Shown here in pieces: positions 34,501 to 43,782 of a stretch of 49,315 nt of DNA. The notes under the pieces are model-generated. The model searched no databases. It saw only the letters and a list, made by a program, of their open reading frames with translations, and was not told the DNA's origin. This stretch comes from a virus, in the IMG/VR virus record IMGVR_UViG_3300047157_000051, positions 1 through 49,315 of that record; one strand, 5' to 3'. Within the stretch, counting starts at the first letter, position 1. Each line of letters begins with the position of its first letter. The position numbers and the translations under genes were made by a program.

Positions 34501-37372
34501 ACTGCTGTATTTCCATCACCTGTCGTACTAGCATCTAAAGTAGCATAACCTAATGCAGTATTATGAGTACCAGTTGTGTTTACTCCTAAAGCATTTCTAC
34601 CAAAAGCACTATTATTATTTGCAGTTGTATTAGCATCTAATGCACCTGAACCAACTGCTGTATTATCTATACCTGTGGTGTTTGATGTCATAGTATCATA
34701 ACCAACTGCGGTGTTATGAGTACCAGTTGTATTTTCTTCTAAAGCATGGTAGCCAATTGCTATGTTTTGACCACCTGTAGTATTTTCTTCCAGAGCTTCG
34801 TTACCAACTGCTATATTGTAATCTCCAGTTGTATTTTCTTCTAATGCCAAATAACCTAAAGCAACATTACCAGTACCTGATGTATTGTCTCTTAAAGCAC
34901 CATAGCCGACAGCTGTATTTGCAGATTGTGTGGTACTAGAACCAAGGGCATCTCTACCTACTGCAACATTTACAGTACCTGTAGTGTTTGCATCTAAAGC
35001 TCCATCTCCTATAGCAACATTACTACCACCTGTAGTAGTATTTAGCATAGCATTTTTTCCTACTGCTACGTTTTTATCAGCTGTAGTGTTTTGTACTAGG
35101 GCATCATTACCCACTGCTACGTTGTCAGAACCTGTGGTATTTAATTGTAAAGAACCTGCACCGACTGCTACGTTAGTAGCACCTGTAGTATTTGAAAGCA
35201 AAGACAGCCTACCTAGTCCAGTGTTAAAACTAGCTGTGGTGTTAGCACTTAAAGCAAAGTTTCCTATGGCTGTATTGCCAGAACCTGTTGTATTAGCATC
35301 TAGTGTTGATTTACCCACTGCTACATTGTTATCACCACTAGTCAAAGCTGCAAAAACATCTACACCTAAACCTGTATTATAGTTAGGTGCATCTAAAGTG
35401 CCAGTAGTTGAGTCTCCAATCATTATGGAGTCTGTGCCAAAAGCTCTACTAGGTATACCATTAACTGTAGTTGCAGACACATCGCCTGATAGGTAGAGGT
35501 CTTTGAATCTTCCACCTGAATAACCTAAGTCAATAGCGTTGTCTCTTCCTGCTCCAGTAGATGTTGCTGGTAGTACAGCATCTAAACTGTCATTAAATCT
35601 TAAGAAAGTATCACCTAGTACCTAAAAAGATATCACCAGTGTTAGTACCAATACTTCCAACTGTTGTTCCGTCTTTTCTGAATACGGCAATGTCGCCATC
35701 CGTGAACTTAAGTTTTTCTGTTTAAAGTAAAGCACTAACACCATCTGCTAACAGCAGATACCTGCTTAGACCTAATTAAACACCTTCGTCAGTACTTATT
35801 GTTTGCAACATTATGCAGTCTTACCCACCAACAAGTTTCCAGAGCTATCAAACCTTGCAGACTCTGATGTTCCATGTGCAAAAGCAAGGGGTTCACCACT
35901 AAATGTTCTAAGTGTCCATGTTGGATTAGCTGCTGCTAAATTAGAGCATTTAATAGCAAAAGCTCCTGTATTTGATTTAAATGCAGCTACATCTACATCT
36001 GTACCTGAAGAACCACCAAATACATGAAGTTTAGAAGTTGGTGAAGTCGTTCCGATACCTACGTTTCCAGAGCTGTCTATTCGGAGGCGTTCAGTTCCAC
36101 TTGCTGTACCTATAGTTGTGCCTGTAAAAAATCCAAACCCACCACTTCTACCAACTAATGCTGATGTTGCTGAACCGCTTCCAAAAAACAACCTTGCACT
36201 ATATTCTGAAGAATTAGTTTGTTGTTCTAGAGATAAACCATCTACACCATCAATACCACCAACCACTAACTTAGTAGATGGCGAAGTTGTTCCGATACCT
36301 ACGTTTCCAGTACCATCTAGCACTAATTGATTTGCATTACGATCACCATCTACGGCTATTTTTAGTAGTGCATCATCATTTGTGTAAGTTGGATTAGCAA
36401 GTATCGTGGCTGTAGTATTACCTGCTTGTGTATAACTCATCTCTAAACCTAGAGATGCAGCATTACCACCAATTTTTATTGTTCCAGCAGTAGTTGATCC
36501 GCTGTCGTAAACAAATACTGACCCTGCTGGTTTTAATACTATATTTTCACTTGTAGATGATGTGATTTCTAAATTATCAAAGCCGTCATTGCCTATAGTG
36601 TGTGAATCTCCAACACTTATAGAAGTGGCACTTACAACACCTGTTACGTCTATGCCTGTTGAGGTTGTGGTTAGTTTAGCTGAGTTGTCATATCTTAACT
36701 GTGCAGCTCCTGTAGATGAAGCACCATAGAAATATGTTTTACTACCTGCTGCATTTGTTAGATATAAGCTATCTCCTTGAAGCATCAAAGAGCCATGTTA
36801 GCAGTACCATCAACATAAAGATTTCTCCATTGTTGTGTAGAGCTTCCTAAGTCATAAGTATCATCATCGTCAGGTATAATATGAGAATCAATGTCAGCAC
36901 CAAAGACTACGTTATCAGTAGCTGCATCACCCATAGTGATTGTACCACCGTTAAAAGTAGTTGTACCTGTAACTGTAAGATTACCACCAACACTTACGTT
37001 TCCGGTTGTGGTAACTGTATCTGTATACGTATCTTTAAATCTTAAACTTGTTGTACCTAAATCAATATCACTGTCTGTAACAGGTATAATAGCACCATCG
37101 GATATGTATAACTGTTGTACAGGAGCTGAAGATACTTCTACATAAAACTCAATAAAGTTATTTGTTGTATCAATTAATACTTTATTATTTGGAGATGTTT
37201 CTCCTGCATCACCAATCAATCCTATAACTGGACCTTCAGCAGTAGTACCATCATGTGCATGACCTGTAGTATTGCTAAACGCATTTAAAAGTTGATTGTA
37301 TTCATTATTGAATAGTGCAGCAGTTATTGTGTCTCCATCTGAAAACGAACTCTGTCTTATGTAACCTGCCAT
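31536..37372 (-). CDS. Giant tail fibre with beta-roll repeats and stub of S74 chaperone
   Basis: Reads MAGYIRQSSFSDGDTITAAL at 37372, the attachment domain common to marine phage fibres. The frame slips at 36785 (TGATG), again in 35640-35811, and repeatedly in 32165-32925. The middle has fibre-type segments (NVGIGTTSPSTKLVVGG, AVFRKDGTTVGSIGTNTGD, DLGYSGGRFKDLYLSGDV). From about 35340 to 31690 roughly seventy 17-residue repeats occur. The last residues VSDLRYKEEI look like the start of a Peptidase_S74 chaperone but stop at once. About 1940 aa if one protein; two genes (start at 36785) are possible. Confidence 0.65.
31690..35340 (-). repeat. About 70 tandem 51-bp units in the fibre gene
   Basis: Each unit encodes 17 residues of the form GNTAIGxxALxANTTGS, resembling the YadA-like/Hep_Hag left-handed beta-roll. 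Copies are degenerate at DNA level and in frame. The count is estimated from length (about 3650 bases over 51), and the damaged part at 32165-32925 makes it approximate. Repetition probably also caused assembly or sequencing trouble here. Confidence 0.75.
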
Positions 37373-37376
37373 TTGT

Positions 37377-38979
37377 TTATCTCCTACCTGAAGGTATAAA
37401 ATCTATATATAAACCATTTATCTTGTATGGTGCTTTTGTATCCTCTGTAACAACTGTAAAGTTATTACTTGTTCCACTTCCTTGTACTGGTATTCTTATC
37501 ATTGGTGCTGAAGTACCACCAAATACTGTTGCAGTTAAACACTGCATCTCCAAAGATTGCAGGTGGATTAACTGTGCCAAAAGAAAATCTGTTGTTGGCT
37601 GTGGAATATCTTGACTGTTAAAGTCGTATTTAATTTGAAGTGCTGGAGTTACAACTCCTTCGGCTGAACAAGAAACTCTAACGTAATGTAAAGTTTTTAA
37701 AGTTCCTAAGTCTCCGTAATCATAGTCTGGTGTGGCATATCTAGCAAGTATGTTAGACCCATTAAAGTCGTTACCTGAATCGTGTACAAGCACATAGCCA
37801 TCAGTATCACCGTGATAATATTTTTCAACACCATTTTATTAAATCCAGCTCCTATACTGGTTACTTCTATTCCTTTTGTTTCTGACCACTCAAACCCGTT
37901 TGGTCTAAGTGTTCCTATAATTCCTTTTTGTTGTGCATTGACAACACTTGTATTGTATAAAATAATCTATACTGAGACTTTTCTCTAATAACAACACTTG
38001 ATATTACATACTTGTCAATGTTTTCTGCTAACTGTGTAATAATAGGTTGTATAGCTTTACTAACTGTACCTAACTCAACGTCTCCAATTCTTGCAGTACC
38101 AGCAACTGTTCTTAGTCCGTCTGGTGCTAAGAAGATAAGGTCACCACCTATCTCTTGAATACTGTAGCCTGATAGACAACCAATGTTCTTTGCCACTGGA
38201 ACTACCACTGGTGTACCGTTTATATCTTGTAGCTTGAATATACTGTTTCTACAAAATATAAAAAGTTCATTACGGAAACTTTTAATTCCTACTATCTGGT
38301 CTGATAAAGTTATAGAACCTGACCCAGTACCACTAAAAGTTGTAGGGTCTAATAGTGTACTATAAAATACTGTACTAAGATTATCTTCAACACCTGCAAC
38401 AACTAAATGTTTATCGTGTATTTCAGAGTGTGTTGCAAACTTAGTACCTGTTACAGTTAACTTCACCACTAAAAATGTTCTAGTATTAATGTTAGCACCT
38501 GTACCTTCCATTCTAAAATAGTAAGGTTTGTTAGCTCCATCACAAATAACTAGCAGTCCATAATCAAACGTAGCACCTTCAAACAATGAAAAGCTAATCT
38601 TGCCTTGTCCTGTTCTAGTTAGTGTACTACGACCTGTAAAGGCTGTATGATTATCTCCACTAGCATCTACAGAACTTCTACTTATGTTTAACCAACTTGT
38701 ACCATCTTGACTAAAAAATATTCCTGTCGATGCACAAGCTATAACACCATCTCCATAAGGTATTACCCCATGAATTGTATCAGCACTACCACTTACTTGT
38801 GCAGCACTACCAGCTCCTAATCTACTATAACCATTAATACGTCTATAGCCACCTTCAATAGAGACTTCAAAGTTTCTAAGTTCTGTAGCTACACCGGGTG
38901 TTTTAAGTAAGTCAATCTGATTAGAAGCTTTGACTAAACCACCGGCACATGCAACTGTATAGGGTTGTGATGTTGCCAT
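37377..38979 (-). CDS. Tail tubular protein B, one frameshift
   Basis: The gp12-type nozzle protein that closes the short tail. Begins MATSQPYTVACAGGLVKASN; typical features are EVSIEGGYRRINGYSR, GVIPYGDGVIACAS, IVGIKSFRNELFIFC and DLIFLAPDGLRTVAGTARIG. The first frame ends at 37915 in YTIQVLSMHNKKEL. A shift there continues as GTLRPNGFEWSETKG to FIPSGRR at 37377. About 534 aa. It sits right after TTPA, the normal order. Confidence 0.75.
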
Positions 38980-38982
38980 AAA

Positions 38983-39750
38983 TTAAAAGTACTTTCTATC
39001 GTCTGTCATAGTACGAGGAGTAGGATTAATCAAATTAGATTTCATGCTCCTCAATGCTTTTTTGTAATCATCCATAGCAAACGCTGCTTGTTGTGGAGAT
39101 TCTTTAAACTGCCATACATAGTATCTGCTTTTAGCAGTTATGACATTCGTGTATTGTTCTGGGAATACAACTGTATCTCCATGAGCTGAAAGCTTTGTAG
39201 GCTTTTCAAACGCATAGAAATGTACGTTATAAACTTTATCAGGGATTGGACTTAAGCCAAACTTCCTGCCATCTGGTGATTTAATAACTCTACAAGGTTC
39301 ACCATAAGCCTGTGAATCTGCATCGTCTATGTTTTCACTGTCTCTGTAATATCTTTTCCAATCAGCTAAGTTTAAAAACTGTAATCCTCTTGAGACAAAA
39401 GGAGCTGATTCACCACTCACGTTAATGGTGGTTAAATAAAAATCATCCCAGTCTATCGAAGCGTAATCGTCTTGAACGCTTGAGCTACTAGCTTTTAACT
39501 CGTACCATCTAGTACCAGCTACTGTAGCCACTGTCACGTTTCCATAGAAGGGGTCAGTTCCACCACTTTCACCTACTGCAAAAAATGGTAACTGTGGTTC
39601 TTCATTTGCTATATCGAATATAGACTTGTTGATGGCATCCTTAGTAAACTGCTGAAGTCCTACAGCACTTGCAAAGTTTGCAGAAGTAAGAGGTATCTCA
39701 TTGAGTTCTCTTAGTACTTCGTTAGTTAAATCTAAATATGTTGTTGCCAT
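38983..39750 (-). CDS. Tail tubular protein A (head-tail adaptor), 255 aa
   Basis: The gp11-type adaptor that joins portal to tail nozzle. Begins MATTYLDLTNEVLRELNEIP, then AVGLQQFTKDAINKSIFDIA, LQFLNLADWKRYYR and VVFPEQYTNVITAKSRYYVW, all typical of the family. Intact frame. Two-gene order with TTPB confirms a podovirus tail. Confidence 0.75.
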   Translation of the reverse strand: MATTYLDLTNEVLRELNEIPLTSANFASAVGLQQFTKDAINKSIFDIANEEPQLPFFAVGESGGTDPFYGNVTVATVAGTRWYELKASSSSVQDDYASIDWDDFYLTTINVSGESAPFVSRGLQFLNLADWKRYYRDSENIDDADSQAYGEPCRVIKSPDGRKFGLSPIPDKVYNVHFYAFEKPTKLSAHGDTVVFPEQYTNVITAKSRYYVWQFKESPQQAAFAMDDYKKALRSMKSNLINPTPRTMTDDRKYF

Positions 39751-39756
39751 TATTTT

Positions 39757-40008
39757 TTATGAAGTTTTTTGAATTGGAAAGTTTGCTTCTAAACTAGCAC
39801 CTTTATGCTTGACAAACTTGCCAGTGTGTTTCATTAGTTTATAACCACCTTTGGGTTGTTTCATCCAATGGTGTCCTTTTGGTGCTTTAACTTTCATTTT
39901 AAAGTTCTTTTGCTTTTGGCATTCACCATTGCTATAATGAGGTTGTCCACCTTTGTTATACTTTATAGCTTTTACTCGTTCAGGTTTTTTAGACCTTTTA
40001 GGCATCAT
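39757..40008 (-). CDS. Basic 'APKGHHWM' protein, about 83 aa
   Basis: Starts MMPKRSKKPERVKAIKYNKG (second Met also possible). Contains KVKAPKGHHWMKQPKGGYKL and ends KHKGASLEANFPIQKTS, a pattern I know from small marine phage proteins between capsid and tail genes. Very Lys-rich, so it may contact packaged DNA or the head surface. Function is unknown. Confidence 0.55.
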   Translation of the reverse strand: MMPKRSKKPERVKAIKYNKGGQPHYSNGECQKQKNFKMKVKAPKGHHWMKQPKGGYKLMKHTGKFVKHKGASLEANFPIQKTS

Positions 40009-40048
40009 TTTATTTTGTACATTATTTCTTTTCCCAATTGTTTTGATT

Positions 40049-40183
40049 TTATCTTGTTGATAATTTACTGTTAAACTTTCGCATACCTGCCATGTCTTTA
40101 CACATCTCTTCTTTCTCTTCGATAGAGTTATAATCAGATATGTTTCCACTTGGTTTTGGATTTCCTGTTAATCTTTCTTCCAT
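40049..40183 (-). CDS. 44-aa small protein
   Basis: ATG at 40183, reading MEERLTGNPKPSGNISDYNS and a Met/Lys-rich end. It could be the N-terminal part of the following 'APKGHHWM' gene with a frameshift, since that frame stays open upstream. Low certainty over whether this is separate. Confidence 0.4.
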   Translation of the reverse strand: MEERLTGNPKPSGNISDYNSIEEKEEMCKDMAGMRKFNSKLSTR

Positions 40184-40200
40184 TTTTTTCCTTTAAAAGT

Positions 40201-40222
40201 GGAGGAGTCCGGAAACTCCCCC
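40201..40222 (-). terminator. Terminator-like hairpin after the decoration gene
   Basis: On the minus strand GGGGGAGT-TTCCGG-ACTCCTCC forms a stem of at least 5 bp, extended by GU pairs. It is followed by a short T-tract (ACTTTT). Nearly the same stem occurs at 40774-40794. Probably a partial terminator that tunes tail gene levels. Confidence 0.55.
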
Positions 40223-40256
40223 GTTAGACTGTTTCGTCAATACCGTGACTGTATTA

Positions 40257-40733
40257 TTAACCCGCTTGAGTTGTAGTAATACCGTCTTGAACTTTACACT
40301 GACCATTTAGATACCAGTTTGTACCATCAGACCATACATGAACAAAATCTCCATGTACTGCCTTGTTAGCTACAAACGAAATAGTATCTGCATCAGTAAC
40401 TGTAGCGACTGAACCTGCTGCATCTTCCGGAGAAGATACGTTACCCACAATAATATTAGCACTTGATGCTGTTACTACTGTATGAGTACCTGTTGGTTCT
40501 GTTGCTCCAACGTAAAACCAATACTCTAAACCTGCTGCTGGAGTAGGAAGAGTTTGAATTTTCGCTGCTGCTACGTTTAAAACGTAACGTGTGCCTGATT
40601 CGGCTGCTGTTATTGTATTCGCTGCGGTGATTGCTTCTGTGTCAGAAGGTTTCTGGACCTTAGTCGCTAACTCACGAACATCATTTGTTCTTGCTGAGTT
40701 ACGTCCAGTATCTCTTATATTTACAATTGCCAT
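40257..40733 (-). CDS. Probable head decoration protein, 158 aa
   Basis: Starts MAIVNIRDTGRNSARTNDVR, then a Ala/Thr/Val-rich beta pattern with GTRYVLNVAAAKIQTLPTPA, TGTHTVVTASSANIIVGNV and FVHVWSDGTNWYLNGQC. It is placed directly after the major capsid gene and flanked by two terminators, as decoration or fibre-head proteins are. Family not named. Intact. Confidence 0.55.
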   Translation of the reverse strand: MAIVNIRDTGRNSARTNDVRELATKVQKPSDTEAITAANTITAAESGTRYVLNVAAAKIQTLPTPAAGLEYWFYVGATEPTGTHTVVTASSANIIVGNVSSPEDAAGSVATVTDADTISFVANKAVHGDFVHVWSDGTNWYLNGQCKVQDGITTTQAG

Positions 40734-40761
40734 GTTATTTACCTCTTAGTAAAATTATGCG

Positions 40762-40796
40762 TTAAAAAAAGAGGAGGAGTCCGAAGACTCCCCCAA
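40762..40796 (-). terminator. Intrinsic terminator after the major capsid gene
   Basis: On the minus strand, GGAGTC-TTCG-GACTCC (40791 to 40776) has a UUCG tetraloop. The stem extends with GGGG opposite TCC (GU and GC pairs) and is followed by seven Ts (40770 to 40764). It is a textbook rho-independent terminator and suits high capsid output. Confidence 0.8.
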
Positions 40797-40804
40797 GTTT
40801 GGTA

Positions 40805-41779
40805 TTAGTCAATACCGTAGAAAGCACCTACAATTGCTTCGTCTCTTAGTACTTTCGCACCATAGACATGCAATCCTCTAACAATATCACCGAAAGAACT
40901 AGGGTCTCTAAGGACCTCAGTTGATGTTATAGATTGAGCAGTAGCTGTAGATGAAATATGTCCAGCCAAACATTTACCAGCAGCATTAGATGTTGCAGCA
41001 ATATTGTTTGATTTGTACATGTAAATCCACGTAGTTTTCCACTTGATACTAAACCATTTCTGATTGAGCCTTGTCCACCATTGTAGTCTACAGACAACAA
41101 TTTAGAACTAGATTGTCCTAGAACTTCATAGAAATCAGGACTTGCAACAAACCAACGACCTTCTTCAGGTACGTTCTGTTCGTCTAATAGTCTTGACATT
41201 CTACCCATAAGGTCTAGAGGGTCATGTTCGTTAGAATCAAAACCGATGTCTAGCAGTTACCTGTACCGTCAAAAGTTCCAGCAGCTAAATCAGTAGCGTT
41301 GTCAGAACCTAACACGTGGTTAGGTGATGAAGCAGACAATCCAGCAAACATAACAGCTAAACAGCAGCATCATATGAATCTTTCAATGCATATGCAGCAG
41401 AGCTTGAAGCTACTTCTTTGAAGTTGACGTGTGACATTTTGCTCTCAATATCATCTACGATGAATTTAAAAGCTTTAGCACTGTCAACAACCAAAGATGT
41501 TTCTTGGTCTGTTAGTTTAGTTGCAGTAGTATCGCTACCTCTTGTGTAATCTGACACAGAGATAACAGGTTCTTTGATAATCTTTACAGAGTCTCCATAA
41601 GCAGTAATCTCACCGGCATAGTCGGTGTTAGTAATAGCTTCGATAACAGACGATTTTCTGAAAAAGTTTAAAACCTTTTTAGAGTAAACCGAAGGTAAAA
41701 AGAAACTATTAGTTTGTCCACTTACAGAGTTTGCAAAGTTAGCATCGGTATCAGTTGAGGGTTCAAAATATTGAGCCAT
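40805..41779 (-). CDS. Major capsid protein, frameshifted
   Basis: Starts MAQYFEPSTDTDANFANSVS at 41779. NSFFLPSVYSKKVLNFFRKS, AITNTDYAGEITAYGDSVKI, TDQETSLVVDSAKAFKFIVD and GRWFVASPDFYEVLGQSSSK fit a HK97-fold capsid of marine podoviruses, and the gene follows a scaffold gene. Ends GAFYGID. About 325 aa. Indels near 41357, 41245 and 41035 break the frame into four. AGGAGAATATC gives the ribosome site. Best-supported structural gene after TerL and portal. Confidence 0.7.
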
Positions 41780-41813
41780 TTGATATTCTCCTAAGTTTTT
41801 AGTTAATAGTTAA

Positions 41814-42672
41814 TTATTTTGCAATTCTGCCTTCTTGCATGGCTTCACTTATCTCAGCTTCGTGCCGGTCAAATTCAGCCATAGACATTTTTGCAATTTC
41901 CCTTTCAGTCCAAACTTTCTCTTGCTTGGTTCTACACTAGTTGTTTTAGTGGAAACCATGTCAGCAGCAGATTTCTTGGACTGTTTAGAATTTGACTTCT
42001 TCGGTGCAACATCCATACCAATATCTTTCTTGAATAAATCTAAAGCTCTTGAAGCTAGATCAGCATCGTCAGCATTGTTGTATACCCAATCTTGGATAGA
42101 CTTAGGCTGCTCTTTAGCCCAACCATGAAAATCATCGCTGTTGCGAATATCTTCAAAATCAGGATGCTTATCCATCAATCGCTTTTCAGCATCTTTACGA
42201 ACTAACTCTTTTCACGTTCTTGTAGTCTTTCAAGCTTCTCTCTTAAGTCTTTAGATTTCTCTTCGGACTGTAAATGAGAAACAGTTTCTACAACTTCGTA
42301 GACATCAGGATACTCTTCTCTAAACTTTTCAAGTTCTTCTGGAGATTTAGGAGCTACATAGTTAGGTCTGTTTTCAGCAGCCTGTTCTAATAACTCTTGT
42401 TCTCTAGACTTAAATTCATTTAACTTAGAGTCATAATGCTTTTTCAAGTCGTCATAGCGTTTCTTGTAGTCTGGTCGCTTGTAAGGTTCATCCTTTGGAC
42501 TTCTGTTCAGCTACCTGTTCTACAGGTTCACTAGGTCATTGCTTCTTTGTTTTGCTTTGGGCTTTTCGAAAAAAACTCCGTCTGCATCTTGGAAACCTAT
42601 TTCTTCTTCTTTATGCCATGATTTGTTCATGTTGTAAGGATTGGCATTTTCCTCTTGTACTTCAGTAGTCAT
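41814..42672 (-). CDS. Scaffolding protein, frameshifted
   Basis: Directs procapsid assembly and then leaves. Starts MTTEVQEENANPYNMNKSWH at 42672. A highly charged Glu/Lys helical body (HYDSKLNEFKSREQELLEQA, VVETVSHLQSEEKSKDLREK) is followed by PKSIQDWVYNNADDADLASR. A basic end (EREIAKMSMAEFDRHEAEI) stops at 41814, the part that normally binds capsid. Indels near 42535, 42500, 42195 and 41930. About 286 aa. Confidence 0.65.
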
Positions 42673-42684
42673 ATTCTTCTCCTA

Positions 42685-42792
42685 CGGGGGCTTCGTTCAC
42701 AAGGTAGCTCTATGTCGACTAGAGGGCTTGTATGTAAAGGTAGCCTTTCGGTTTATAAAATGATAGGGTGCTTATGACATAAGGTAGCCCTA
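42685..42792 (-). repeat. Three-copy hairpin element before the scaffold gene
   Basis: On the plus strand, GCTT-N7-AAGGTAGC occurs at about 42690-42708, 42726-42744 and 42769-42788 with constant internal spacing. Read on the transcribed strand each copy is GCTACCTT-N7-AAGC, and the third forms TAGGG-CTAC-CTTAT-GTC-ATAAG-CA-CCCTA. It fills the only notable gap in the packaging-capsid block, so it is probably a leader control or processing element. Confidence 0.6.
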
Positions 42793-42805
42793 CCGTTAAG
42801 TTTGT

Positions 42806-43214
42806 TTAGCTTTGGACGTGTCTTCCAGTTCGGTTGTCAAGCATCATTTTAGATTTAATACTTTTAGATATCTCATCTTCATCTGCAATCATTTCCACAG
42901 TAGTTATCTACAGTAGTTTTCACTACTCTAATGTCCTGTTTAGTTGCAGGTTTTTCAACCGCCATTTCAACAGTTTCTTCTTCAGGTTCACCACCATTAG
43001 CTAAACCTTGTCTATCATCTGCTTTCATTTCTGCATCTTTCATCATTGCCATTAAGTTGTCGGCTCCGATTTCTTCTACAGCTTTAGCAGTGAAGACAAA
43101 TTCTCCGTCAGATAACCTTGCAGGTATACTGTCAGAGACTCCTGAACCCGGACCTTCAACAGGACCAGACCCAGCAAATTCTTGTGCAACGTCTATAACT
43201 TTATCAAATATCAT
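42806..43214 (-). CDS. Conserved 'SDxIPARLSDGEFVF' protein, about 136 aa, one indel
   Basis: MIFDKVIDVAQEFAGSGPVE, then the widespread phage motif SDSIPARLSDGEFVFTAKAV. After a shift near 42890 the end reads TTVEMIADEDEISKSIKSKM. Ends at 42806. Found near portal genes in many marine phages; function unknown, perhaps head or assembly. Overlaps the previous stop. Confidence 0.65.
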
Positions 43215-43552
43215 TGACTAAGTTGATCGTTGTCTTGTAACTGTGACATTAGATACTCTTCTTCTTCGTTATCTAATGCTTCATCTAAAATAAAATCTAA
43301 GTATTCATCTTCCATCTCGTTGTCTGGAAGCATATCCTCTTCAGGCTCATCCATCATAGGTTTATCCATCATAGGTTCATCCATCATAGGCTCTTCACCA
43401 TGGGTTCATTGGACCACCTTCTGCTTTTAACATTCGTTCAACAACTTCTGGAGCTTCTTTTGCTAAAGCTTTTAATCCTTCATTAGGCATTTCTACTTCC
43501 ATACCATCTTTATACTTGAAATTACTTTGTTGTCGTCTTGTAATAAACTCAT
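43211..43552 (-). CDS. Acidic MMDEP-repeat protein, about 114 aa, frameshifted
   Basis: Starts MSLLQDDNK at 43552. After shifts near 43528 and 43405, YKDGMEVEMPNEGLKALAKE leads to three MMDEP/MMDKP repeats, encoded by a 15-base tandem repeat (43352-43395). A very acidic end (DEYLDFILDEALDNEEEEYL) stops at 43211. The acidic repeats suggest a chaperone or scaffold-like partner of the portal. Function is unknown. Confidence 0.55.
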
Positions 43553-43782
43553 ATTTCCTCTTTTCTATTTGCTGCTTCTTTAACCTGCTCCGGCAACTGC
43601 TCTAGGCGTACCAGAGAATTGATCTTCCCCTGCAACCGGAACATTTCCGATTCCGATGTTGCCACCGCCAGTGCCTGTAGGTCCAAGGTCTTGAGGTTGT
43701 GCAGGTGTTCCTGCAAGGCTTCCCATACCTCCGGGTTGTTGACTATCGGGTTGAGCTTCCTCGCCAGTTGTTTGTCCAACAT
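43549..43782 (-). CDS. 77-aa helical protein overprinted on the portal 3' end
   Basis: ATG at 43782. MLDKQLARKLNPIVNNPEVW, EALQEHLHNLKTLDLQAL and FRLQGKINSLVRLEQLPEQV give a regular helical protein, a kind I know beside portal genes in marine phages. It shares 203 bases with the portal 3' end in another frame, and both frames are open. Its stop overlaps the next start. Likely a real gene; function unknown. Confidence 0.6.
   Translation of the reverse strand: MLDKQLARKLNPIVNNPEVWEALQEHLHNLKTLDLQALAVATSESEMFRLQGKINSLVRLEQLPEQVKEAANRKEEI

Noticed and set aside
31690-35340. CRISPR-like array from the regular 51-base periodicity
   Set aside because: Units are degenerate, have no unique spacers, and form one open protein frame of beta-roll repeats.
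33943-35382. Plus-strand frames of 66-150 aa opposite the fibre repeats
   Set aside because: Mirror frames of the minus-strand repeat, with repeat-derived composition and no ribosome sites.
31536-37372. Diversity-generating retroelement acting on the tail fibre
   Set aside because: No reverse transcriptase or template repeat was found anywhere in the window.
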